Shown here: positions 27,144-35,299 of the stretch, one piece after another | How the letters are laid out: every line of letters starts with the position of its first letter | Numbering within the stretch: the stretch's first letter is position 1 | Assembly (NCBI RefSeq): GCF_003852425.1 | Contig: NZ_QAJN01000015.1 | Span: 186,001 to 250,000 of the forward strand | Direction of reading: 5' to 3' | Source: Paucibacter sp. KBW04 | GTDB taxonomy: Bacteria > Pseudomonadota > Gammaproteobacteria > Burkholderiales > Burkholderiaceae_C | Length of the DNA: 64,000 bases | Made by a program: the position numbers and the translations under genes | The notes under the pieces: model-generated | Database searches by the model: none | The model's input: the letters and a program-made list of their open reading frames with translations, nothing else | Told to the model about the DNA's origin: nothing

Positions 27144-28418
27144 ATGCAAGAACAACGCCGCTTCACCCTCAAAGCCTTGGCCGCCGCCACCGCCCTGGCC
27201 GGCATCTCTTTCACCAGCCTGTCGGCGGCTGCCGCCGACACCATCAAGGTCGGTGTGCTGCACAGCCTCTCGGGCACCATGGCGATCTCGGAAACCGTGC
27301 TCAAGGACACGGTGCTGATGGCCATCGATGAGATCAATGCCAAGGGCGGCGTACTGGGCAAGAAGCTGGAGCCCGTGGTCGTGGACCCCGCCTCCAACTG
27401 GCCGCTGTTCGCCGAGAAAACCAAGCAGCTGCTGACGCAAGACAAGGTCTCGGTGATCTTCGGCTGCTGGACCTCGGTCTCGCGCAAATCGGTGCTGCCC
27501 GTCCTTGAAGAGCTCAACGGCCTGCTGTTCTACCCGGTGCAGTACGAAGGTGAGGAGCTGAGCAAGAACGTGTTCTACACCGGTGCCGCGCCCAATCAGC
27601 AAGCCATTCCTTCGGTGGACTATCTGATGAGCAAGGACGGTGGCGGGGCCAAGCGCTGGGTGCTTTTGGGCACCGATTATGTCTACCCCCGCACCACCAA
27701 CAAGATCCTGCGCGCCTACCTCAAGAGCAAGGGCGTGAAGGACAGCGACATCGACGAGAAGTACACGCCGTTTGGCCATAGCGATTACCAAACCATCGTC
27801 GCCGACATCAAGAAGTTCTCGGCCGGCGGCAAGACCGCCGTGGTCTCCACCATCAACGGTGACTCCAACGTGCCCTTCTACAAGGAGTTGGGCAATGCTG
27901 GGCTGAAGGCCAAGGATGTGCCAGTCGTCGCCTTCTCGGTCGGCGAGGAAGAGCTGCGCGGCGTGGACACCAAGCCGCTGGTGGGCCATCTGGCGGCCTG
28001 GAACTACTTCATGTCCATCAAGAACCCGGCCAACACCGCCTTCATCAAGAAGTGGAGCGATTACGCCAAGGCCAAGAACATCGCCGGCCACAAGGACAAG
28101 CCCCTGACCAATGACCCGATGGAAGCCACTTACATCGGCATCCATATGTGGAAGCAGGCGGTGGAGAAGGCGGGCAGCACCGAGGTGGACAAGGTGATTG
28201 CCGCCATGGCCGGCCAGACCTTCACCGCACCCTCGGGCATCACCTCCAAGATGGATGAGAAGAACCACCATCTGCACAAATCGGTGTTCATCGGTGAAAT
28301 CAAGGCCGATGGCCAGTTCGGCGTGGTCTGGAAGACCCCGGCCCCGGTGAAGGCCAAGCCTTGGAGCCCATACATCGAAGGCAATGACAAGAAGGCCGAC
28401 GAGCCGGCCAAGAAGTAA
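27144..28418 (+). CDS. urtA: Urea ABC transporter, substrate-binding protein
   Basis: UrtA binds urea in the periplasm and delivers it to UrtBC. The 424-residue protein has a signal peptide ending near AAA-DTIKVGVLHSLSGTMAISE, the start of mature UrtA in many bacteria, and conserved parts VIFGCWTSVSRKSVLPV, GTDYVYPRTTNKILR and TNDPMEATYIGIHMW. It heads the five-gene urt operon on the plus strand. In other bacteria the operon responds to nitrogen limitation through NtrC and sigma-54; no convincing sigma-54 site was found in the 260 bases upstream. Confidence 0.97.
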   Translation: MQEQRRFTLKALAAATALAGISFTSLSAAAADTIKVGVLHSLSGTMAISETVLKDTVLMAIDEINAKGGVLGKKLEPVVVDPASNWPLFAEKTKQLLTQDKVSVIFGCWTSVSRKSVLPVLEELNGLLFYPVQYEGEELSKNVFYTGAAPNQQAIPSVDYLMSKDGGGAKRWVLLGTDYVYPRTTNKILRAYLKSKGVKDSDIDEKYTPFGHSDYQTIVADIKKFSAGGKTAVVSTINGDSNVPFYKELGNAGLKAKDVPVVAFSVGEEELRGVDTKPLVGHLAAWNYFMSIKNPANTAFIKKWSDYAKAKNIAGHKDKPLTNDPMEATYIGIHMWKQAVEKAGSTEVDKVIAAMAGQTFTAPSGITSKMDEKNHHLHKSVFIGEIKADGQFGVVWKTPAPVKAKPWSPYIEGNDKKADEPAKK

Positions 28419-28505
28419 GTAAGCAAGCAAGCACGGCGCTTCTCAAACCGCCTTTCTTTCCTCGCACTCTCGATCTGCCCGGCGCCCAGGCGCCGGGCCC
28501 CAGCC

Positions 28506-30110
28506 ATGTTGCGCCTGAGATTTCTACTCCTCTTTCTATCGCTGGCGCTTGGCTGGCAAGGCGCCCAGGCGCTGAGCCCGGCCGCCGCCCTGGCCCTGGT
28601 GCAGGGCGAGCCCGAGGCCCGCATTGCCGCGCTCAACCAGGCGATTCTGGAACCCGATGCACGCACCCAGGTCTTGCTGCAAGCCCTGGCCGCCGATTCG
28701 GTACGCATCTACAAAGACCAGCTCTTGATCATCTCGGCCGATGGCGCTTCGGCGCAAGACGCCCTCAGCGGGCAAGACCTGACCCTGCCCGCCGACGCAC
28801 TCGCTCAGGCCGAGGAGGTGATGCTCAACAACCGCCTGCGCGGCGAGTTAGACACCGCGCTCGCCGCCCTCAAGCTCTTCAGCGACAAGCCCGAGGAGCG
28901 CCTGGCCGCCGCCCAAGCCCTGGCCAAAGAGCCCAGCGAGGCCCGCCTCGCCCTGCTGGACCGCGCCCTGGCCAAAGAGTCTTCCGCCGAGGTCCGCGCC
29001 GCCTTGCAGCTGGCCCGCGCCGCCGCCCTGCTGAACAGCGAGAACCCGGCCCTGCGCTCGCAAGCCGCCAAAGACTTGGCCGAACAAGCCCGCACCCCCG
29101 CCACCGAGCTGCTGCTGAACGAGCGCATCGCCGTCGAGCCCGACGCCATGGTCAAGGCCGATCTGCAGACCGCCTTGCGCAAGGTGCGCGAAGGCCTGGC
29201 CTGGGGCGAGCGCCTGGGCGCCCTCTTCACCGGCCTGAGCCAAGGCAGCATTCTGCTGCTGGTGGCCCTGGGCCTGGCCATCACCTATGGCCTGATGGGC
29301 GTGATCAATATGGCCCATGGCGAGCTGATGATGATCGGCGCCTATGCCACCTATTTGGTGCAGCTGGGCTTTCGTCACTACCTGCCCGCGGCGGCTTTCG
29401 ATTACTACTTGCTGGCCGCCCTGCCGCTGGCCTTTCTCGCTTCGGCGGGCGTCGGCGCGGTGATGGAACGCACCGTTCTGCGCTGGCTCTACGGCCGCCC
29501 GCTGGAAACTCTGCTGGCCACCTGGGGCATCAGCCTGGTCTTGATGCAAGCGGTGCGCAGCCTGTTTGGCGCGCAAAACGTCGGGGTGGAAAACCCGGCC
29601 TGGATGAGCGGCGGCCTGCAGCTATTGCCTAACTTAAGCCTGCCCTACAACCGCCTGCTCATCATCGTCTTCGCCGGCCTGGTGCTGGGCGGCATGAGCT
29701 TGTTGATCAAGCGCACCCGCCTGGGTCTGTTCGTGCGCGGCGTCACGCAAAACCGCAGCATGGCGGCCTGCACCGGCGTCAACACCGCCCGAGTGGACAC
29801 CTATGCCTTTGCCCTTGGATCAGGCATCGCCGGCCTGGCCGGCTGCGCGCTCAGCCAGGTGGGCAATGTGGGCCCGGACCTGGGTCAGAGCTATATCGTC
29901 GACGCCTTCATGGTGGTGGTCTTGGGCGGGGTGGGCCAGCTGGCCGGCACCGTTTACGCCGCCCTGGGCCTGGGCCTGGTGAACAAGTTGCTGGAGGGCG
30001 TGGTGGGCGCGGTGCTGGCCAAGATCGCCGTGCTGATCTTCATCATCGTCTTCATCCAGAAGCGCCCGCAAGGCATCTTCGCCGTCAAAGGCCGTGCGGC
30101 TCAGGACTGA
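28506..30110 (+). CDS. urtB: Urea ABC transporter, permease UrtB
   Basis: This 534-residue protein has a signal-like N-terminus, a helical extracytoplasmic region of about 220 residues found in UrtB, and then the LivH-type permease domain (GLAITYGLMGVINMAHGELMMIGAYATY, LATWGISLVLMQAVR, VVVLGGVGQLAGTVYAALGLG). It forms the membrane channel with UrtC. It starts 88 bases after urtA and ends seven bases before urtC. Position 28772-28785 carries one copy of GCAAGACCTGACCC within the N-terminal domain. Confidence 0.96.
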   Translation: MLRLRFLLLFLSLALGWQGAQALSPAAALALVQGEPEARIAALNQAILEPDARTQVLLQALAADSVRIYKDQLLIISADGASAQDALSGQDLTLPADALAQAEEVMLNNRLRGELDTALAALKLFSDKPEERLAAAQALAKEPSEARLALLDRALAKESSAEVRAALQLARAAALLNSENPALRSQAAKDLAEQARTPATELLLNERIAVEPDAMVKADLQTALRKVREGLAWGERLGALFTGLSQGSILLLVALGLAITYGLMGVINMAHGELMMIGAYATYLVQLGFRHYLPAAAFDYYLLAALPLAFLASAGVGAVMERTVLRWLYGRPLETLLATWGISLVLMQAVRSLFGAQNVGVENPAWMSGGLQLLPNLSLPYNRLLIIVFAGLVLGGMSLLIKRTRLGLFVRGVTQNRSMAACTGVNTARVDTYAFALGSGIAGLAGCALSQVGNVGPDLGQSYIVDAFMVVVLGGVGQLAGTVYAALGLGLVNKLLEGVVGAVLAKIAVLIFIIVFIQKRPQGIFAVKGRAAQD

Positions 30111-30117
30111 TCTCATC

Positions 30118-31218
30118 ATGACGACCTCCCCTTCTCAATCCTCCTTCCTCGACACCCCCCAGCCCTTGTTGAGCCGCCGTGGCTGGGCGGGCTATGCCCT
30201 CGCCTTGGTCCTGGTCTGCGCGGTGGTGCCCGCCCTCAATCTGCTAATCCCGGCCGATAGCCCCCTGCACCTAAGCGACTACCTCGTGGCCCTGGTTGGC
30301 AAGATCATGTGCTACGCGATTTGCGCCTTGGCCATGGACTTGATCTGGGGCTTTGCCGGCATTTTGTCGCTGGGCCACGGCCTCTTCTTCACCCTGGGCG
30401 GCTATGTCATGGGCATGTATCTGATGCGCCAGACCGGCAGCGAATTGCCCGAGTTCATGGTGTTTCTGGACTGGAAGACCTTGCCTTGGTTCTGGCAATT
30501 GAGCGACAGCTTCCCCGCCACCCTGGCCCTGATCGTGCTCGTGCCCGGTGCCGTGGCCGGCGTGTTTGGCTACTTCGCCTTTCGATCGCGCATCAAGGGC
30601 GTGTACTTCTCCATCATCACCCAGGCCCTGACCTACGCGGCCATGCTCCTGTTCTTCCGCAACGAGACGGGCTTTGGCGGCAATAACGGCTTCACCGACT
30701 TCAAACGCATCCTGGGCATGGCAATTGCCACCCCGGCCATGCGCATGACGCTGTTCGTGCTAACGGGCCTGGCCTTGCTGGGCTTTTATCTGCTGGCCCT
30801 GTGGCTGACGCGCTCCAAATTCGGCCGGGTGCTGCAGGCCGTGCGTGACGCCGAATCCCGGCTGATGTTTTGTGGCTACTCACCCCTGCCTTACAAGCTG
30901 ACGATCTGGACGCTCTCGGCCCTGATGTGCGGCATCGCCGGAGCGCTTTATGTGCCCCAAGTAGGCATCATCAACCCCAGCGAGATGAATGTGGCCAACT
31001 CCATCGAGATCGCGGTCTGGGCCGCCGTGGGCGGGCGTGGCACGCTCTTGGGCCCCATCGCCGGCGCCTTCCTCGTCAACGGCGCCAAGAGCTGGTTGAC
31101 CGTCAGCGCGCCGGAGTTCTGGCTCTACTTTCTGGGCGCGCTCTTCATCGCCGTGACCCTGTTCCTGCCCCAGGGCCTGGCCGGCCTGTTCAACAAAGTA
31201 CTCGCGAAAAAACCATGA
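30118..31218 (+). CDS. urtC: Urea ABC transporter, permease UrtC
   Basis: This 366-residue protein is the LivM-type second permease. Conserved segments include AMDLIWGFAGILSLGHGLFFTLGGYVMGMY and NETGFGGNNGFTDFKRILG, GINPS-type end parts and the glycine-rich VGGRGTLLGPIAGAFLV. The ATG at 30118 is chosen, seven bases after urtB; the longer frame from 30094 would overlap urtB. Its stop overlaps the urtD start as ATGA, indicating coupled translation. Confidence 0.96.
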   Translation: MTTSPSQSSFLDTPQPLLSRRGWAGYALALVLVCAVVPALNLLIPADSPLHLSDYLVALVGKIMCYAICALAMDLIWGFAGILSLGHGLFFTLGGYVMGMYLMRQTGSELPEFMVFLDWKTLPWFWQLSDSFPATLALIVLVPGAVAGVFGYFAFRSRIKGVYFSIITQALTYAAMLLFFRNETGFGGNNGFTDFKRILGMAIATPAMRMTLFVLTGLALLGFYLLALWLTRSKFGRVLQAVRDAESRLMFCGYSPLPYKLTIWTLSALMCGIAGALYVPQVGIINPSEMNVANSIEIAVWAAVGGRGTLLGPIAGAFLVNGAKSWLTVSAPEFWLYFLGALFIAVTLFLPQGLAGLFNKVLAKKP

Positions 31219-32084
31219 CGCCCGAGCTGATGGAACAAGGCCTGCAAAGGCTGCAAAAAAAGGCGCCGCCTGCGGCCGAGCAATCCTCCGGCGACCGCAG
31301 CGCGGGTTACTCCAGAGTCCACGAACCCGGCAGCCTGGACCTCAGCCACGGCCGCATTCTTTATCTGGAAGAGGTCTGCGTCAGCTTCGACGGCTTTCGC
31401 GCCATCAACAAGCTCTCGCTGGACATTGCGCCCGGCGAGCTGCGCTGCATCATCGGCCCCAATGGCGCGGGCAAGACCACGATGATGGACATCATCACCG
31501 GCAAGACCCGGCCCGACTCGGGTCAAGTCTTCTTCGGCAGCACCATCGATCTGCTGCGCCATAGCGAGGCCGAGATCGCCTCCATGGGTTTGTGCCGCAA
31601 GTTCCAAAAACCCACGGTGTTCGAGGCCCTGAGCGTGTTCGAGAACCTCGAACTCTGCCTCAGCGGCCCGCGCGGCGTGGCCGCGGCCCTCTGGCACCGC
31701 TTGAGTGGCCTGCAGCGTGATCGCCTGGCCGAAGTGCTGGAGCTGATCCAACTCAGCGAGGAGCGCCACCGCCCCGCTGGGCTCTTGAGCCACGGCCAAA
31801 AGCAATGGCTGGAGATCGGCATGCTCTTGATCCAAGACCCCAAGCTGCTGCTGCTGGACGAGCCGGTGGCCGGCATGACCGACCAGGAGACCGAGCGCAC
31901 GGCCGAGCTCTTCCTCACGCTGAAGGGCAAGCACACCTTGATCGTGGTCGAACACGATATGGGCTTTGTGGGCCGCATCGCGGAGAAGGTGACGGTGCTG
32001 TGCGAGGGTGCCGTTTTGGCCGAGGGTTCGCTGGCCCAGGTGCAGGCGGACGAGCGCGTGATCGAAGTCTATTTGGGGCGCTAA
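31215..32084 (+). CDS. urtD: Urea ABC transporter, ATPase UrtD
   Basis: This 289-residue ABC ATPase has Walker A GPNGAGKTT, a signature LSHGQKQW (the form usual in UrtD rather than LSGGQ), Walker B LLLLDEPVAG and the switch histidine in VVEHDM. An N-terminal extension of about 50 residues precedes the domain. It energises urea import with UrtE. The ATG overlaps the urtC stop. Confidence 0.96.
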   Translation: MTPELMEQGLQRLQKKAPPAAEQSSGDRSAGYSRVHEPGSLDLSHGRILYLEEVCVSFDGFRAINKLSLDIAPGELRCIIGPNGAGKTTMMDIITGKTRPDSGQVFFGSTIDLLRHSEAEIASMGLCRKFQKPTVFEALSVFENLELCLSGPRGVAAALWHRLSGLQRDRLAEVLELIQLSEERHRPAGLLSHGQKQWLEIGMLLIQDPKLLLLDEPVAGMTDQETERTAELFLTLKGKHTLIVVEHDMGFVGRIAEKVTVLCEGAVLAEGSLAQVQADERVIEVYLGR

Positions 32085-32090
32085 ACCAAA

Positions 32091-32795
32091 ATGCTAGAAG
32101 CCAAGAACATCCAGCAGTACTACAGCGGCAGCCATATCCTGCGCGATGTGTCGCTCAGCGCCCAGACGGGCCGCGTCACCGTCTTGCTCGGCCGCAACGG
32201 CGTGGGCAAGACCAGCTTGCTCAAGTCCTTGATGGGCGTGGTGCCCATCAAGAGCGGCGACATCCAGTTTGACGGCCAGCCCATCACCCGCGCCACGCCC
32301 TACGAGCGCGCGCGCGCCGGCATCGGCTATGTGCCGCAAGGCCGCGAGATCTTCGGTCGCCTGACGGTGGAAGAAAACCTCTTGATGGGCTTGGCCAGCA
32401 AGCCCGCCGGCACACCGCTGCCGCCGCAATTGTTTGAGCTGTTCCCGGTGCTCAAGCAAATGCTGCACCGGCGCGGCGGCGATCTCTCTGGCGGCCAACA
32501 GCAGCAACTCGCCATCGCACGCGCACTCGCCGCCGGGCCGAAATTGCTAGTCCTGGACGAACCCACCGAAGGCATACAGCCCAGCATCATCAAGGACATC
32601 GGCCGGGTGATTAGAAAGTTAGCCGATGAGGGATTGAACGGTCAACGCATGGCCGTGCTGCTGTGCGAGCAGTACTACGACTTTGCCGAGGAACTGGCCG
32701 ACGACTATCTGGTGCTGGAGCGGGGTGCGGTGATCTCTCAGGGCAGCAAGGCCGAGATGCTGAGCCGCGGGGTTAGGCGGTTGGTGTCTATCTAA
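32091..32795 (+). CDS. urtE: Urea ABC transporter, ATPase UrtE
   Basis: This 234-residue ABC ATPase has Walker A GRNGVGKTS, signature LSGGQQQQLAIARAL, Walker B LLVLDEPTEGIQPSI and the family segment RLTVEENLLMG. It is the last gene of urtABCDE and lies six bases after urtD. In many relatives ureD follows directly; here a PEP-CTERM gene and an inverted ureD follow instead. No clear terminator was seen after it. Confidence 0.96.
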   Translation: MLEAKNIQQYYSGSHILRDVSLSAQTGRVTVLLGRNGVGKTSLLKSLMGVVPIKSGDIQFDGQPITRATPYERARAGIGYVPQGREIFGRLTVEENLLMGLASKPAGTPLPPQLFELFPVLKQMLHRRGGDLSGGQQQQLAIARALAAGPKLLVLDEPTEGIQPSIIKDIGRVIRKLADEGLNGQRMAVLLCEQYYDFAEELADDYLVLERGAVISQGSKAEMLSRGVRRLVSI

Positions 32796-32989
32796 TAACA
32801 ACAGTCCCCCAGCCCTAACGCTCACATTTACCGCAGTATGAAACGCGCCTCCCCTCATCCTAGGGGGTGCCCCCGGGTTAACCTTGACTTCACCCTCCTA
32901 GGGCTTCAAAGTCGACAGTTGCTCAGCTGGGCCTAGTTGTTAGGCCGCGCAGCAATGTCGAATACAAATCCAATGCAAGGGAGTGTGTG

Positions 32990-33508
32990 ATGAACAACCA
33001 GACCAAAACTCTGTTGGCGCTTGCGATGAGCGGCCTGATGGCTTCTAGCGCCATGGCGGCTACCGCTATTCCCCTGAGCTGGGACAGCAAGGGCGGCTCG
33101 GCCTCCTTCGCCGGCAAGGATGGCCAAAATGACTTCAGCTTTGACCTGAGCGGTCTGAGCACCCACGGTGATGTGTTCATCACCCTGTCTTCCAGCTTCG
33201 GTCTGGGCGCGGGTTTTGACATCACCGGCGCGAGCTTCGATGGCAAGGCCTTCACCGCCGTGCTGAATTTCAACTCGACCCAATCGCCTGTCGGCTTTGA
33301 CAACTGGTACTTCAAAGCCAGCGATCTGGGCAAGAGCGTGCACCACTTCACCGTCACGGGCCTGGCCCTGGGCGGTGCCTTCAACGGCACGGTCAACATC
33401 ACCAGCGCTCCGCTGGCCCCCATCCCCGAGCCCAGCACCTACGCTTTGCTGCTGGCCGGCATGGGCGTGGTGGGCCTGGTGGCACGCCGTCGCGGCCTGC
33501 AAGGCTGA
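32990..33508 (+). CDS. PEP-CTERM sorting-signal protein
   Basis: This 172-residue secreted protein has a signal peptide (to SSAMA-ATAIP), a small beta-rich domain and a C-terminal PEP-CTERM signal: PEPST, a hydrophobic helix YALLLAGMGVVGLVARRR. Such proteins are processed by an exosortase and exported to the surface or matrix; no exosortase gene is in the window. The ATG at 32990 follows GGGAG; the GTG three bases earlier is an alternative. The upstream 190 bases contain AT-poor palindromic CCTAGG motifs but no promoter I can name. A terminator follows. Confidence 0.92.
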   Translation: MNNQTKTLLALAMSGLMASSAMAATAIPLSWDSKGGSASFAGKDGQNDFSFDLSGLSTHGDVFITLSSSFGLGAGFDITGASFDGKAFTAVLNFNSTQSPVGFDNWYFKASDLGKSVHHFTVTGLALGGAFNGTVNITSAPLAPIPEPSTYALLLAGMGVVGLVARRRGLQG

Positions 33509-33545
33509 GTTTCTGCAGCAGCCACGCTGCTGCAGATTTTTGAAG

Positions 33546-33577
33546 AGCCCGCGCAGCCTAGGCCCGCGGGCTTTTTT
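33546..33577 (+). terminator. Rho-independent terminator after PEP-CTERM gene
   Basis: The stem AGCCCGCG (33546-33553) pairs with CGCGGGCT (33565-33572), followed by TTTTTT. It separates this gene from the convergent ureD gene. Confidence 0.88.
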
Positions 33578-33604
33578 GTTGGGCCAGCCTATCCTTGGCC
33601 TTAA

Positions 33605-34501
33605 CTACATCGCCCACAAGCGTGGTGGCTGAGCAGGCAAACCCCACAACTCCTGCCGCCAAACCGCCCAGCATTGGCGCAGCAACTGCAAGCTGGGCTC
33701 GCTCAGATCGCTGAGCGCGCGCAGCAGCAAAACCTGAGGGTGAGCCGCCGTGGCCCCCGCCAGCAGGCTGCCGCCCTCACTGGCCTCGATCAGCGCCCGC
33801 ACCGCCTCCAGTGCCCGCTGTTGACGCGGCTTGGCCATGGCCTCGCCACAGGCGAACACCAGCGTCGCCAGGCAGCGCCGCCCGGCCAGGCCCAGGCGGC
33901 CGTTCATCAAGAGTTCATCGTCTGCGCGAATCAGGCCGCGCTCCAGCCAAACGCCGCTCAGCTCCAGATGCTGAGCAAAGCGGCCTCGGTCAAAAGGCGC
34001 TCCGGCCATTGGCAGGCCCAGGGCGGTGATGTCCCAGGCCAGCAACTCCGCCCCCGGCGCCAGGGTGAAACGAGCCTCGTTGATCGCATCGCAAGCCGGG
34101 TAGGCAATCGCCTCCAGCGGCAACCATTCCAGACGCGCACCCGCGGCCAGATCGGCATGCAGCTGCTGCCGCGCCACGGCACCCGCCTCGCTGCGGTAGA
34201 AACGCGTGGCGCCCGGCGTGGTCACCAGGCCGTGCGCGCCCTCGCCCACCTGCACCCGCAGGGCCAAGGTGTCACCCCCGACCAAGCCGCCGGGTGGATG
34301 CACCAGCACGTTGTGGCAAATCGCCCCACCCTCCGGGTAGAGCGTCTGCAAAATGCGCAGCGGCCCATCGTGCCGATAACGCGCCACACTGCGGCCGCCT
34401 TCCAGACTGAGCTTCAAATCCAGCTCGGCACGCCAGCGCGAGCCCAAAGACGGGGCGGTGGAAGTGGGGCCAGAAACAGAAACGGGGATGCTTGTTTGCA
34501 T
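33605..34501 (-). CDS. ureD: Urease accessory protein UreD
   Basis: UreD works with UreF and UreG to load nickel into urease. The 298-residue protein has the family segments GPLRILQTLYPEG, CHNVLVHPPGGLVGGDTLAL, TTPGATRFYRS and LEWLPLEAIAYPACDA. It stands alone, inverted, between two PEP-CTERM genes, 32 kb from ureABC and just after the urt operon. In many relatives it is placed between urtE and ureA, so the locus appears rearranged. The upstream 60 bases have no obvious promoter. Confidence 0.94.
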   Translation of the reverse strand: MQTSIPVSVSGPTSTAPSLGSRWRAELDLKLSLEGGRSVARYRHDGPLRILQTLYPEGGAICHNVLVHPPGGLVGGDTLALRVQVGEGAHGLVTTPGATRFYRSEAGAVARQQLHADLAAGARLEWLPLEAIAYPACDAINEARFTLAPGAELLAWDITALGLPMAGAPFDRGRFAQHLELSGVWLERGLIRADDELLMNGRLGLAGRRCLATLVFACGEAMAKPRQQRALEAVRALIEASEGGSLLAGATAAHPQVLLLRALSDLSEPSLQLLRQCWAVWRQELWGLPAQPPRLWAM

Positions 34502-34561
34502 CCCCGCATTGTGAGCAAGATCCGGGCCGAGTCTTCGGCTCGAATCTCAGGACAGCCTTAT

Positions 34562-35257
34562 TCAGCCCTGTTGCTGCAGCTGCTTGCGGCGCCGCGCCAC
34601 CAAGCCCAGCGCGCCCAGGCCCAGGGCCATCAAGGCATAGCTTTGCGGTTCGGGCACGGCGGCGGCGTGCAGGACGAAGGCGAGGTTGTCGGCATAGCCG
34701 TCGTTGTCGCTGGAGTTCAGGCGCTCCATGCTGAGCGAGAGCTGGATCTGCGTCGTGCCGGTGGGCACATAGCCGCTGACTTCGCGAAACAGCAGGCCGG
34801 TCTGGTTGCCGCGGTCGGCCGGAGTGACCGGGCCCAGGGTGGCGGAGCCGATCTCGGTCTTAGCCGCGTCCATGAAGGAGACATAAAGCTGAGCGTTGTC
34901 GCCCTGGTTGGTCCAGCCGCCCAGATAGCCGCTCAGATCAAAGCTCAGCTTGCCCGTGCCGACCTGAGCCGCCAGATTGCCAATGTCCAGCAATTGGAAT
35001 CCGGCCGAGAAGGGGCTGGACTGGCCAGCAAACAGATAGCTGCCGCGATTGAGCGGGCCCGGCTCATTGGGCTTGACCCAGTTATTGCCGTACTTGACGG
35101 CCTGGAACAGGTCCGTGCCCTCGAAGGCAGTCCAGCCGCTGGCGCTACCGGCTTCGGCATTGCCGTTGGCGATGAGATTGTTGCCCAGCGAGGCGGCGGC
35201 TTGCGCGCCCAGGCTGCACAGCAGCAGGGAGGCGAGAGCGATGAAAGACTTTTGCAT
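34562..35257 (-). CDS. PEP-CTERM sorting-signal protein
   Basis: This 231-residue protein has a signal peptide (MQKSFIALASLLLCSLGAQA), then NLIANGNAEAGSASGWTAFEG, a start often seen in carbohydrate-binding-like surface proteins, a beta-sandwich region, and a C-terminal VPEPQSYALMALGLGALG signal with a basic tail. It is exported and exosortase-processed. It lies 42 bases after the phospholipase C gene and probably belongs to the same transcript. Confidence 0.92.
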   Translation of the reverse strand: MQKSFIALASLLLCSLGAQAAASLGNNLIANGNAEAGSASGWTAFEGTDLFQAVKYGNNWVKPNEPGPLNRGSYLFAGQSSPFSAGFQLLDIGNLAAQVGTGKLSFDLSGYLGGWTNQGDNAQLYVSFMDAAKTEIGSATLGPVTPADRGNQTGLLFREVSGYVPTGTTQIQLSLSMERLNSSDNDGYADNLAFVLHAAAVPEPQSYALMALGLGALGLVARRRKQLQQQG

Positions 35258-35299
35258 TGGAAACTCCTTGGCGAAAAATAGAGGGAAAAAACGGCGGAC